From Patescibacteria group bacterium (GTDB taxonomy: Bacteria; Patescibacteria; Paceibacteria; UBA6257; 2-01-FULL-56-20): a stretch of DNA of 30,158 bases. This document shows positions 24,757 to 30,158 of the stretch, piece after piece. The stretch is taken from positions 1 through 30,158 of the forward strand of contig JAMDBA010000048.1 of assembly GCA_023484365.1 (NCBI GenBank). Reading direction: 5' to 3'. The translations under genes were made by a program, and so were the position numbers. Each line of letters begins with the position of its first letter. Within the stretch, counting starts at the first letter, position 1. Under the pieces are notes generated by a model. That model did no database searches and was not told the origin of the DNA. It was given only the letters and a program-made list of their open reading frames with translations.

Positions 24757-25074
24757 TTGGAAAAGAAATGCTTTAAAGTTTTGCGCGAAGATATGACTTC
24801 GGTCGGCTTGCTCGGTGCAGCTCGGAAACAATACCGGTTCAATGTTTGGAATATTCCCGACGAACCTCTTTCCGGTCATCCGAGAAAAGGCGGGGGATTG
24901 TGGGTTGTCCCCACTAAAGCGTACGCGATAAAAATCCGGAAATATGTCTTGAATAAGCATGGCATAAGAACCAGAGTCTTTCAGTGCCGGGTAGGAAAGA
25001 TTCTTTATTCAAGTTCCTGCCGCATAAAAACCGACAGATTGTTTTTTACGGAAAAAGACGAAATTAAAAATTAA
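24757..25074 (+). CDS. Small basic protein of unknown function, TTG start
   Basis: A 105-aa soluble basic protein, not recognised. It starts at TTG, supported by SD GGAGG 7 nt upstream and a consensus promoter; no ATG fits. Visible features are a GHPRKGGGLWVVPTKAYAIKI stretch and a C-terminal part with two cysteines (QCRVGK, SSCRIK). No membrane segment. Basic residues might indicate RNA or DNA binding, but this is weak. It is a compact single-gene unit with its own promoter, SD and terminator, like the other leadered genes in this window. Confidence 0.72.
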   Translation: MEKKCFKVLREDMTSVGLLGAARKQYRFNVWNIPDEPLSGHPRKGGGLWVVPTKAYAIKIRKYVLNKHGIRTRVFQCRVGKILYSSSCRIKTDRLFFTEKDEIKN

Positions 25075-25099
25075 GGTTTCCAAACGGAAGCCTTTTTTT
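25073..25099 (+). terminator. Intrinsic terminator of the 24757 gene
   Basis: AAGGTTTCC (25073-25081) pairs with GGAAGCCTT (25086-25094), one G-U, loop AAAC, then seven T. It overlaps the stop codon end. Confidence 0.88.
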
Positions 25100-25107
25100 A
25101 CGGATTT

Positions 25108-25136
25108 TTGCATAAATAATAAAAATTTGGTATAAT
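25108..25136 (+). promoter_or_regulatory. Promoter of radC
   Basis: TTGCAT (25108-25113), a 17-nt spacer and TATAAT (25131-25136). The leader is about 50 nt. Confidence 0.75.
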
Positions 25137-25138
25137 AA

Positions 25139-25166
25139 TAAGCAAAACAGAGGTTGTTTTTGCTTA
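25139..25166 (+). promoter_or_regulatory. Hairpin at the 5' end of the radC leader
   Basis: TAAGCAAAAC pairs with GTTTTTGCTTA (one bulged T) around AGAGGTT, at the predicted transcript start. It may protect the mRNA 5' end. The SD AGGTGA (25181-25186) is outside it. Confidence 0.5.
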
Positions 25167-25191
25167 TTTAAAGCAAGTTTAGGTGATAATT

Positions 25192-25653
25192 ATGAGAATA
25201 AAAGATTTGCCAAAAGTTGATAGGCCAAGAGAAAAACTCGAGAAATACGGACCCGAGCGGCTTTCTGATTCGGAACTCTTGGCGATTCTTTTAAGAACAG
25301 GCAGCGAAGGCATCAATGTCGTGGAGCTGTCTGGTAAAATTTTAAAAAAATTTAGCGGTGCTGGCTTAGCCAAAGCATCGGTAAAAGATCTAAAAAATAC
25401 CTTTGGTCTCGGAAGCGCGAAAGCGTGCGAGATTGTTGCCTGCTTTGAGTTGAGCCGCCGGTTTTTGCAAAATAAGCAGTCGGCATTGCTTTTATCGCCT
25501 CAAGATGTCTGGAACGAGCTTAAAGATATAAGAGATCACAAAAAAGAACACTTTGTGATTTTCTTTTTAGATTCTAGAAATCAGGAAATCAAACGGGAAA
25601 TTATTTCTCACGCAGAAAAACCAACGGGGCAGAACATAGGATTGAGCAGTTAG
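25192..25653 (+). pseudogene. radC: RadC/JAB-family protein, C-terminally truncated
   Basis: A 153-aa RadC with the N-terminal UPF0758 region intact: LPKVDRPREKLEKYGPERLSDSELLAILLRTGS, a helix-hairpin-helix-like segment (VKDLKNTFGLGSAKACEIVACFEL) and the start of the JAB domain (HKKEHFVIFFLDSRNQEIKREIIS). It then departs into AEKPTGQNIGLSS and stops. The metal motif of RadC (HNHPSG-type) and all later strands are missing, so it cannot have the usual active site. The break is followed directly by a palindromic repeat (25650-25728). ATG 25192 is preferred to GTG 25183 because of the SD AGGTGA. It may still produce a shortened protein. Confidence 0.85.
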
Positions 25654-25728
25654 AATGTAGGGCATTAAACTAATTTTGTGTTTCGGATTTTGCCTTCCTC
25701 TATTCTATCGGCTAAATTCTAAATTCTA
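25650..25728. repeat. Palindromic repeat between radC and rsmE
   Basis: Left end TTAGAATGTAGGGC and right end CTAAATTCTAAATTCTA form imperfect inverted ends, with a middle GCCTTCCTCTATTCTA. The TTCTAAA units resemble those in the 16S insert (864-949). The rsmE stop codon (25726-25728 on the complement) is made from the right end of this repeat. Confidence 0.5.
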
Positions 25729-26433
25729 CCCCTGATTTTCTATCAGGTGGCTGGCGATAATTGCCGCTGTTTCGGCGCGCAAAACGGTTTTGCCTAAGTT
25801 GATTATTTTAAATCCGTAGTCTTTGGCGAGTCTCAGCTCTTCTTCCGTCCAGCCGCCTTCGGGGCCGGTAAAAATTCCTATTTTGCTTTCAGGTTTTAGT
25901 TTGATATCTTTGGCGGAAGAAAGGCCTATCCGGTCAAAAATAAAATTAGAGCTGTTTTCTTTGGCGGTCTCAAGCGCTTCCTTAAAACTCAAATGTAAAT
26001 TAAGCTTCGGCAAAATCCCTCTTTCTGACTGTTCGGCGGCTTCTTTTATTATTACCCTAAGCCGCTCGGGATTGATTTCGGTTTTAACCGTCCGGGCGGC
26101 GATAATCGGGGTGATTTCTTTTATTCCCGCCTCAACCGCTTTTTGCGCGACAAGCTCAAAATTCTGCTTTTTTAAAATCGCGGCATAAAGGACGCCGTAA
26201 ACAGGGGATTCGTTTTCGTTTTGTTTCGCGTTTAAAATTTCCAGTTTTATTCCGGCGGCGGAAATTTCTGATATTTTAGTTTCGGCTTCTTTTGATTTAC
26301 CATCAACGAGGAAAATCAAATCTCCCGGCTTCATCCGGAAAACGTTTTTAATCTGGTTAATAAAATTTTTATCCGATATCTCCAGGGATTTTTGTGATAA
26401 ATCAAAATCTCCGATAAAGCGTTGTGTTTTCAT
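25726..26433 (-). CDS. rsmE: 16S rRNA m3U1498 methyltransferase RsmE
   Basis: A 235-aa SPOUT methyltransferase with an N-terminal PUA-like domain (HxxxxFRMKPGDLIFLVDG region) and the C-terminal knot: ILKKQNFELVAQKAVEAGI, AAEQSERGILPKL, IGIFTGPEGGWTEEEL and GKTVLRAETAAIIASHL, the SAM-binding signature. It methylates U1498 near the decoding site; that U is kept in the 16S gene of this window. Promoter TTGAGC-N17-TAAAAT places the start point at the ATG (6 nt gap), so it is probably leaderless. Its stop codon lies in the edge of a palindromic repeat. Confidence 0.95.
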   Translation of the reverse strand: MKTQRFIGDFDLSQKSLEISDKNFINQIKNVFRMKPGDLIFLVDGKSKEAETKISEISAAGIKLEILNAKQNENESPVYGVLYAAILKKQNFELVAQKAVEAGIKEITPIIAARTVKTEINPERLRVIIKEAAEQSERGILPKLNLHLSFKEALETAKENSSNFIFDRIGLSSAKDIKLKPESKIGIFTGPEGGWTEEELRLAKDYGFKIINLGKTVLRAETAAIIASHLIENQG

Positions 26434-26439
26434 CTAATA

Positions 26440-26468
26440 ATTTTAACTTAAAAATTTAACGGGCTCAA
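26440..26468 (-). promoter_or_regulatory. Leaderless promoter of rsmE
   Basis: On the minus strand: TTGAGC (26468-26463), a 17-nt spacer and TAAAAT (26445-26440), with 6 nt to the ATG. Confidence 0.68.
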
Positions 26469-26484
26469 TAAATAACTTGAATTT

Positions 26485-26522
26485 ACAACATTCCAACATT
26501 CTGCAGAATGTTGGAATGTTGT
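26485..26522. repeat. Perfect 38-bp palindrome
   Basis: ACAACATTCCAACATTCTG followed immediately by its exact reverse complement. Each 19-nt arm has repeated CATTC units. It lies 17 nt upstream of the rsmE -35 and about 20 nt before the tRNA-Ser promoter. No T-run follows, so it is not a usual terminator. Confidence 0.9.
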
Positions 26523-26542
26523 CTGTTGTCGCATCGGAATGT

Positions 26543-26570
26543 TTGACGGTAGCGGGTAATAAGTTATAAA
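26543..26570 (+). promoter_or_regulatory. Promoter of tRNA-Ser
   Basis: TTGACG (26543-26548), a 16-nt spacer and TATAAA (26565-26570). The tRNA begins 13 nt later. The core GCGGGTAATAAGTTATAAAT resembles the promoter at 27369-27397. Confidence 0.65.
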
Positions 26571-26583
26571 TAAGTTAGATATT

Positions 26584-26670
26584 GGTGGGGTGGCAGAGCG
26601 GTCTAATGCACCGGTCTTGAAAACCGGAACGTCCGCAAGGGCGTCGTGAGTTCGAATCTCACCCCCACCG
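26584..26670 (+). tRNA. tRNA-Ser (TGA)
   Basis: Acceptor GGTGGGG pairs with CCCCACC and the discriminator is G. CCA is not encoded (CAA follows). The anticodon arm CCGGT-CTTGAAA-ACCGG gives anticodon TGA. A long variable arm (CGTCCGCAAGGGCG) marks a class II tRNA. The T arm is GTGAG-TTCGAAT-CTCAC. Confidence 0.96.
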
Positions 26671-26698
26671 CAAATGATTTTTAAAACCGTCTTATCTT

Positions 26699-27277
26699 TT
26701 ACCAAACGAATGGGATTAGCGCTTTTGTTCTTTTTTTGTATTCGGCGTATTTTGCGGGAAATTGCTGTTCCATAAGTCTTTCTTCAATATGGACGCGGTT
26801 TATAAAAACGGCAGCGGCGGCCACAAAAACAATCAGCCAAAAAAAGCTGCCAGCAAGCGCCGAGCCGAAAAGGGCGGCAAGCATACCGGTATAAATCGGA
26901 TGGCGGACGAAACGGTAAGGTCCGGAAGTTATCAGTTCGTGATTTTCTTTGACTGATGGCCGGGGGCTCCAATTTTTGCCTAAATGCCAGCGCGCCCAAA
27001 TAGCCAAAGCGATGCCTAAGGCGCAAATTATAGCGCCTATGCTTTTTAAAACGCTATCCGGAGAAGTCCAGGAATAATTTAGAAATCTATTCAGGAATCG
27101 CTCAACGCTTGCCGGTTTTAAAATGATTATCAAAATAATTATCGCGGCGGCAGCAAGGCGGATAACGTAATGGCCGCTTAGCCGCCGAATATCTTTTTTA
27201 ACTCCGATAGCCGAAACGCCCCAATAAATAAGGAAAATCAGCCAAGAAATAACGATAATCCAGTTTGAAACAGCCAT
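26699..27277 (-). CDS. Isoprenylcysteine carboxyl methyltransferase (ICMT)-family membrane protein
   Basis: A 192-aa protein with about five membrane helices. The C-terminal half carries the ICMT/PEMT signature: ARWHLGKNWSPRPSVKENHELITSGPYRFVRHPIYTGM, then IEERLMEQQFPAKYAEYKKRT. Family members methylate carboxyl or amine groups of lipids or lipidated substrates with SAM at the membrane; bacterial targets are mostly unknown. Start ATG 27277 is preferred over TTG 27283, because TTGACA there separates the -10 TAAAAT from the ATG by exactly 6 nt (leaderless). It converges on tRNA-Ser without a visible terminator. Confidence 0.88.
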   Translation of the reverse strand: MAVSNWIIVISWLIFLIYWGVSAIGVKKDIRRLSGHYVIRLAAAAIIILIIILKPASVERFLNRFLNYSWTSPDSVLKSIGAIICALGIALAIWARWHLGKNWSPRPSVKENHELITSGPYRFVRHPIYTGMLAALFGSALAGSFFWLIVFVAAAAVFINRVHIEERLMEQQFPAKYAEYKKRTKALIPFVW

Positions 27278-27283
27278 TGTCAA

Positions 27284-27312
27284 ATTTTATTGTTATTTTT
27301 AGTCTTTTTCAA
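27284..27312 (-). promoter_or_regulatory. Leaderless promoter of the ICMT-family gene
   Basis: On the minus strand: TTGAAA (27312-27307), a 17-nt spacer and TAAAAT (27289-27284), with 6 nt to the ATG. Confidence 0.7.
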
Positions 27313-27368
27313 TAAATCTCACGCCTGCGCGCAAACATGTGATAAACCGGCGCGCAAAGAATATAAAG

Positions 27369-27397
27369 TGGACAACGCGGGTAATTAGAGTTATAAA
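27369..27397 (+). promoter_or_regulatory. Promoter of the 27480 gene
   Basis: TGGACA (27369-27374), a 17-nt spacer and TATAAA (27392-27397). The leader is about 75 nt and GC-rich near its end, with GGCC (27444-27447) able to pair with GGCC (27463-27466) just before the SD GGAGGAGG (27467-27474). Confidence 0.58.
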
Positions 27398-27479
27398 TTA
27401 GTTAGGAAATTTAAAACCAAATAAGGCTTGAGGATTGGCTTAAGGCCTCGCCTGTAGGCTGCGGCCGGAGGAGGAAGAA

Positions 27480-28016
27480 ATGGTTAATGTGTTCGTGCTG
27501 ATTCATCTCGTTTTGTTCATTGCGGTTATTAAGCTGGCAAAAAGCGCGGTAAAGAAAATTAATCAGCCTCAATTAAAAAGATTGGTTGCTGAGATTAATT
27601 TTATTGATAAAGTGCTCATAGGCGTTTTGATAGTTGTTTTAATTTCGTCAACGATGTATTTTGCGGGTGGGTTATGCAATAGGATCGCTATGGCGGAAAA
27701 TGGCGGGAAAATGCCTTACGATATTTCGGTTGTCCCGAATAAGAATATAAGAGAGGCGCTTATGATGGACCATAAATTTGATCCTCGTCATAAAGTTTAT
27801 AATCCGAATACCGATCATTGCTATTTTTTAATAGACAGGTTTTATCGGCCATTAGACGGCAATGTCGCGATTTGGTCCATAGGGGACAGATTGATATTCT
27901 TAAGTATTTCAATAAGAACTTGGATCGCATGGATATTTATTGCCATAGCTTTTCCCTTCTTAATATTAATGCTTGCGGAATTTTTACTTCCACTATTCAG
28001 AAAAAACAGGAATTAG
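27480..28016 (+). CDS. Membrane protein of unknown function, 178 aa
   Basis: Three hydrophobic helices: residues about 2-20 (VNVFVLIHLVLFIAVIKLA), 44-64 (VLIGVLIVVLISSTMYFAGG) and 144-172 (TWIAWIFIAIAFPFLILMLAEFLLPLF). Between the second and third is an outside domain with two cysteines (GGLCNRIAM, DHCYFLIDRFYRP) that may form a disulfide. Family not recognised. It is a leadered gene with a long leader, a strong SD GGAGGAGG 5 nt before the ATG and its own terminator. Neighbours give no functional hint. Confidence 0.78.
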   Translation: MVNVFVLIHLVLFIAVIKLAKSAVKKINQPQLKRLVAEINFIDKVLIGVLIVVLISSTMYFAGGLCNRIAMAENGGKMPYDISVVPNKNIREALMMDHKFDPRHKVYNPNTDHCYFLIDRFYRPLDGNVAIWSIGDRLIFLSISIRTWIAWIFIAIAFPFLILMLAEFLLPLFRKNRN

Positions 28017-28050
28017 CAAATTTATTGTTTGCGTACATGCTCTTTGTAAA

Positions 28051-28071
28051 AGGCGGGAAACCGCCTTTTTT
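28051..28071 (+). terminator. Intrinsic terminator of the 27480 gene
   Basis: AGGCGG / CCGCCT around GAAA, followed by TTTTT. Confidence 0.9.
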
Positions 28072-28140
28072 AATTTATTTTTTCTTACTCCGTTAAATGC
28101 TCTAGAAAGCAATCCGCCAAGAGCAAATTATTTAACGGGG

Positions 28141-28169
28141 TTGACATTTATAAAATAAGTGGTTAGAAT
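28141..28169 (+). promoter_or_regulatory. Promoter of the AAA+ gene
   Basis: Perfect TTGACA (28141-28146), a 17-nt spacer and TAGAAT (28164-28169). The leader is about 31 nt with SD AAAGGAGG 6 nt before ATG 28207, the strongest SD in the window. Confidence 0.82.
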
Positions 28170-28206
28170 TTAAGTAGAAAATTAAAAACCAAAAAAGGAG
28201 GTTTTT

Positions 28207-29599
28207 ATGAAAGAAGGATTTGAAATTGTTGTAAACAGCTTTAAGCAACTGTTTAACAAGTTTAAGGAAGGCAAAGGTTTTATTGGTTTAGGCGAGATCC
28301 CGTTGTCTGGGCCGATAAAAAAGATGGAAATAGCAGGAGTTTCTCCCGGCGGTTCAAGGTTTTCAATGATAGCGACTATTTTTCCGTTGAATATGCCAGA
28401 TATTGACGACTCTTTTTTGGGCAGCCGCAGACTTACGCCGCCCTACGACTATCTGAAAAGCTTTTTCTGGGTAGATGATACGGGTAGCGGCGTTTACCCT
28501 AACAGCGCTTTCGTTGGCGGCGCTAAAGGAGAGAATGATTTTCTGGTTGCGTACAACTTCACGGATGGCTGGCTTACTGTTGAGATGGGAAGTAGCGGGG
28601 CGACGAACAGAGGAGTTCTTTCAACGCCTGATAAGTTTAAGGAAGACGTGCTTGGATTTTTCAAGATAGTAACAGCAACGATTAACGGCTTGTATGCTCA
28701 GCTCGGCTATCCCGCTCCCAATACTAGTTTTAACCTGAAGTGGACAGAGCCGGACGAAGAAACCGAAATAAGATTCGGCCAAACTAGCGAAGAGGCTAAT
28801 GGCGTCCAAAGCGTTGAGCTGCCCAAGCTTTCTTTTGATGACCTTGGCGGCCAGGCGGAACTCAGGGAAGAACTGGAGATTATCAGCCGGACGTTTAATA
28901 AGCCGGGTATTTACAAAAAATGGGGCGGAAATCCGCCTAGGGGTTATCTTCTTTCCGGTCCGCCCGGGACAGGCAAAACGCTTGCCGCTAAAATATTGGC
29001 ATCAACGATTGCCGCAGAGTTTTACGATGTTAATCTTGCGGAGATGGTTTCCAAGTGGTACGGAGAAGCGGACCGGAAAGAAGATAACCCCTAGCATTAT
29101 CTTCTTTGATGAAATTGACGCCTTAGCCATAATGCGTGACGGCTCGTCTCACGAAGCAAGCGTTAGGATGCTTTCTATAATGCTTAAAAGAATGAGCGAC
29201 CTAGAACCGGAGGACAAGGTTTTGATTATTTGCGCCACTAACCGCCTTAAAGCCGTTGACCCTGCTTTTCTGCGTCCGGGGAGGATAGATAAGATAATTA
29301 AAGTTGATTTGCCTAACGAAAGGAGCAGGAAGGAAATTTTCGGGATTCACAGGCAGAAAGCGGAAAAAATCGCCGGCCGGGCAATTTTCAAGGCTGACTG
29401 GGATTTGGTTGCAAAAAGTTCCGAGGGAATGAGCGGCGCCGAAATCGCCGAAGTAATCCGCAGGACGCTGGAAGTAAAAGTGCGGCAGGAATTAAAAGGC
29501 GAAAAACTTTCCGAGTCAATCCGTACTGAAGACGTTATTAAGCAGATCAACTCCTACGAAAGAAGAGATTTCAAGAGAAAGATAGGTTTTAACGTATAG
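28207..29599 (+). pseudogene. AAA+ ATPase with novel N-terminal domain, frameshifted
   Basis: Two frames make one protein. Frame 1 (28207-29094): an unrecognised N-terminal domain (about 1-200), then LSFDDLGGQAELREELE and Walker A GPPGTGKT (251-258), pore loop region and SKWYGEADR, then off-frame stop at 29094. The next frame resumes at about 29080 with TPSIIFFDEIDALA (Walker B), IICATNRLKAVDPAFLRPGRIDK (second region of homology with Arg fingers) and a C-terminal lid to 29599. Between YGEAD and TPSIIFFDE relatives have about 15 residues (such as KNIR..FE.A), mostly missing here, so a deletion of roughly 35-40 nt with loss of frame is likely. Closest to Cdc48/PAN/FtsH-type unfoldases. No protease domain is seen. 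The promoter and SD are intact. Confidence 0.85.
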
Positions 29600-29611
29600 T
29601 TTTGCTTTTAC

Positions 29612-29638
29612 GGCCCCCTAAATACAGGGGGCCATTTT
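29612..29638 (+). terminator. Intrinsic terminator of the AAA+ gene
   Basis: GGCCCCCT (29612-29619) pairs with AGGGGGCC (29626-29633) around AAATAC, followed by ATTTTTA. Confidence 0.9.
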
Positions 29639-29679
29639 TATTGTCCTGTTATTGCTTATTAAAGAGTTAATTATTAAAT

Positions 29680-29721
29680 AAAAAATCCCCGCGTTCTTAA
29701 AAAGAATGCGGGGTTATTTTT
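29680..29721. terminator. Bidirectional terminator before the zinc-binding gene
   Basis: CCCCGCGTTCTT (29687-29698) pairs with AAGAATGCGGGG (29702-29713), one G-U pair, with A-run on the left and T-run on the right, so it works on both strands. It mainly serves the minus-strand gene ending at 29714. Confidence 0.8.
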
Positions 29722-30158
29722 TTACGGTATTCGCGCTGACAAAGATGTACCAGTGGCGGTCGCTGTCGTAATGCTGATAGATTTTTACTTCGGCTTCCTT
29801 GGAAAGGCAATCGGGGTAGTAATTATAAATATGGCATCCTTTATAATTGTCGCCAAACTCTTTCCGGAACGAGACGAAGTTTTCTTCAAGCGTTATCGGC
29901 TTGTGGCAGCCGTCGCAGGGAATTTGAATCGGATCTGTTTTAGAGAGAGGTTTCGCGTAATTGTTTTGAGGTTCGGATTTTTGTTCGTTTTTTCTGGAAA
30001 AAACGAGCCAGTTCCTTTTGTTTTTGGAATATTTTTTCATTACTGCTCCAAAAAAATTTCTCGCGCATCCGGAATGAACGATATAAACATCATTCCTTAT
30101 TGCGATTCTTGTGGCTTCCTTGTCTTTTAACCCGAATTTTATTCCGCAGATAGGACAA
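29714..30158 (-). CDS. Zinc-binding treble-clef-like protein, 5' end outside window
   Basis: The reading frame is open from the window edge (30158) to the stop at 29714, giving at least 147 residues. The first part has CPICGIKFGLKDKE and VHSGCARNFFGAV; the second has PCDGCHKPITLEENF and CHIYNYYPDC, so two Cys-rich, probably zinc-binding, modules are joined by a basic linker (KKYSKNKRNW). An internal ATG at 30040 has GGAG upstream and could be an alternative start, but continuity of the Cys motifs favours a longer protein. No function is assigned; Cys knuckles often bind nucleic acids or stabilise small domains. Confidence 0.65.
   Translation of the reverse strand, partial: CPICGIKFGLKDKEATRIAIRNDVYIVHSGCARNFFGAVMKKYSKNKRNWLVFSRKNEQKSEPQNNYAKPLSKTDPIQIPCDGCHKPITLEENFVSFRKEFGDNYKGCHIYNYYPDCLSKEAEVKIYQHYDSDRHWYIFVSANTVKK

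Noticed and set aside
26448..26705. 85-codon minus-strand ORF over tRNA-Ser and the 38-bp palindrome
   Set aside because: It is produced by the antisense of the tRNA and the palindrome; no protein-like pattern.
28799..29599. 266-codon ORF taken as a separate protein
   Set aside because: Its first 90 codons are out-of-frame translation of the AAA+ N-terminal half; only the part from about 29080 is real and belongs to the frameshifted ATPase.

Overview
The window looks like a piece of a Patescibacteria/CPR genome, most like Parcubacteria (OD1). The 16S fragment carries CPR-type signatures: GTAGGGGTGAAATCCGTTGAT near E. coli 690, GAATAGACGGAGACTCGCAC near 915, and two mismatches to primer 515F. 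The proteins fit a small-genome CPR cell: a short bL19, ComEC, DprA, a lone PilO-like protein, LTD and RMD1 proteins, and many small membrane proteins of unknown function. TAA, TAG and TGA all end normal genes, so the genetic code is standard.

Layout. 1-1317: 3' three quarters of a 16S rRNA gene, followed by a terminator and no 23S or 5S. 1427-4516: response regulator, rplS, an HExxH protein, tRNA-Leu and two unknown proteins. 4597-9547 (minus strand): GT39-like transferase, dprA and a secreted S55 (SpoIVB-like) protein. 9667-13113: O-antigen ligase/polymerase-like protein, a TPR protein and a convergent flippase. 13340-14411: interrupted pilO-like gene, a 27-codon ORF, a small membrane protein and tRNA-Val. 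14596-16738: superoxide dismutase, secreted lysozyme-like protein, RMD1 protein and tRNA-Ala. 16742-18252: a 1.5 kb block bounded by 19-bp direct repeats, holding a dead XRE regulator, two membrane genes and a broken ORF. 18371-21706: secreted HNH nuclease, ComEC and LTD protein in one operon. 21784-25074: DEDDh exonuclease-like protein, GT-B transferase, clan-A glycosidase and a small unknown. 25192-27277: truncated radC, rsmE, tRNA-Ser and an ICMT-family protein. 27480-30158: membrane protein, a frameshifted AAA+ ATPase and a partial zinc-binding protein.

How the parts relate. The HNH nuclease, ComEC and LTD protein, with DprA and the PilO-like protein elsewhere in the window, suggest DNA uptake. 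The GT39, ligase, flippase, GT-B and GH genes suggest surface glycan building and trimming.

Most striking observation. The 16S gene keeps helix 45 through compensatory changes, but its 3' tail has AAACAATTAATT where the anti-Shine-Dalgarno tail GATCACCTCCTT should be. In the same window two start-site types are seen. At least thirteen genes have a -10 box ending 5-9 nt before the start codon, which implies leaderless mRNAs. Seven others have a consensus promoter, a 30-75 nt leader and a clear SD; six of these seven end in an intrinsic terminator. The two facts fit a ribosome suited to leaderless mRNA, but the SD genes then need explaining: a second 16S copy, relic SDs, or an assembly join at the 16S. 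All promoter and leader statements are read from sequence only.
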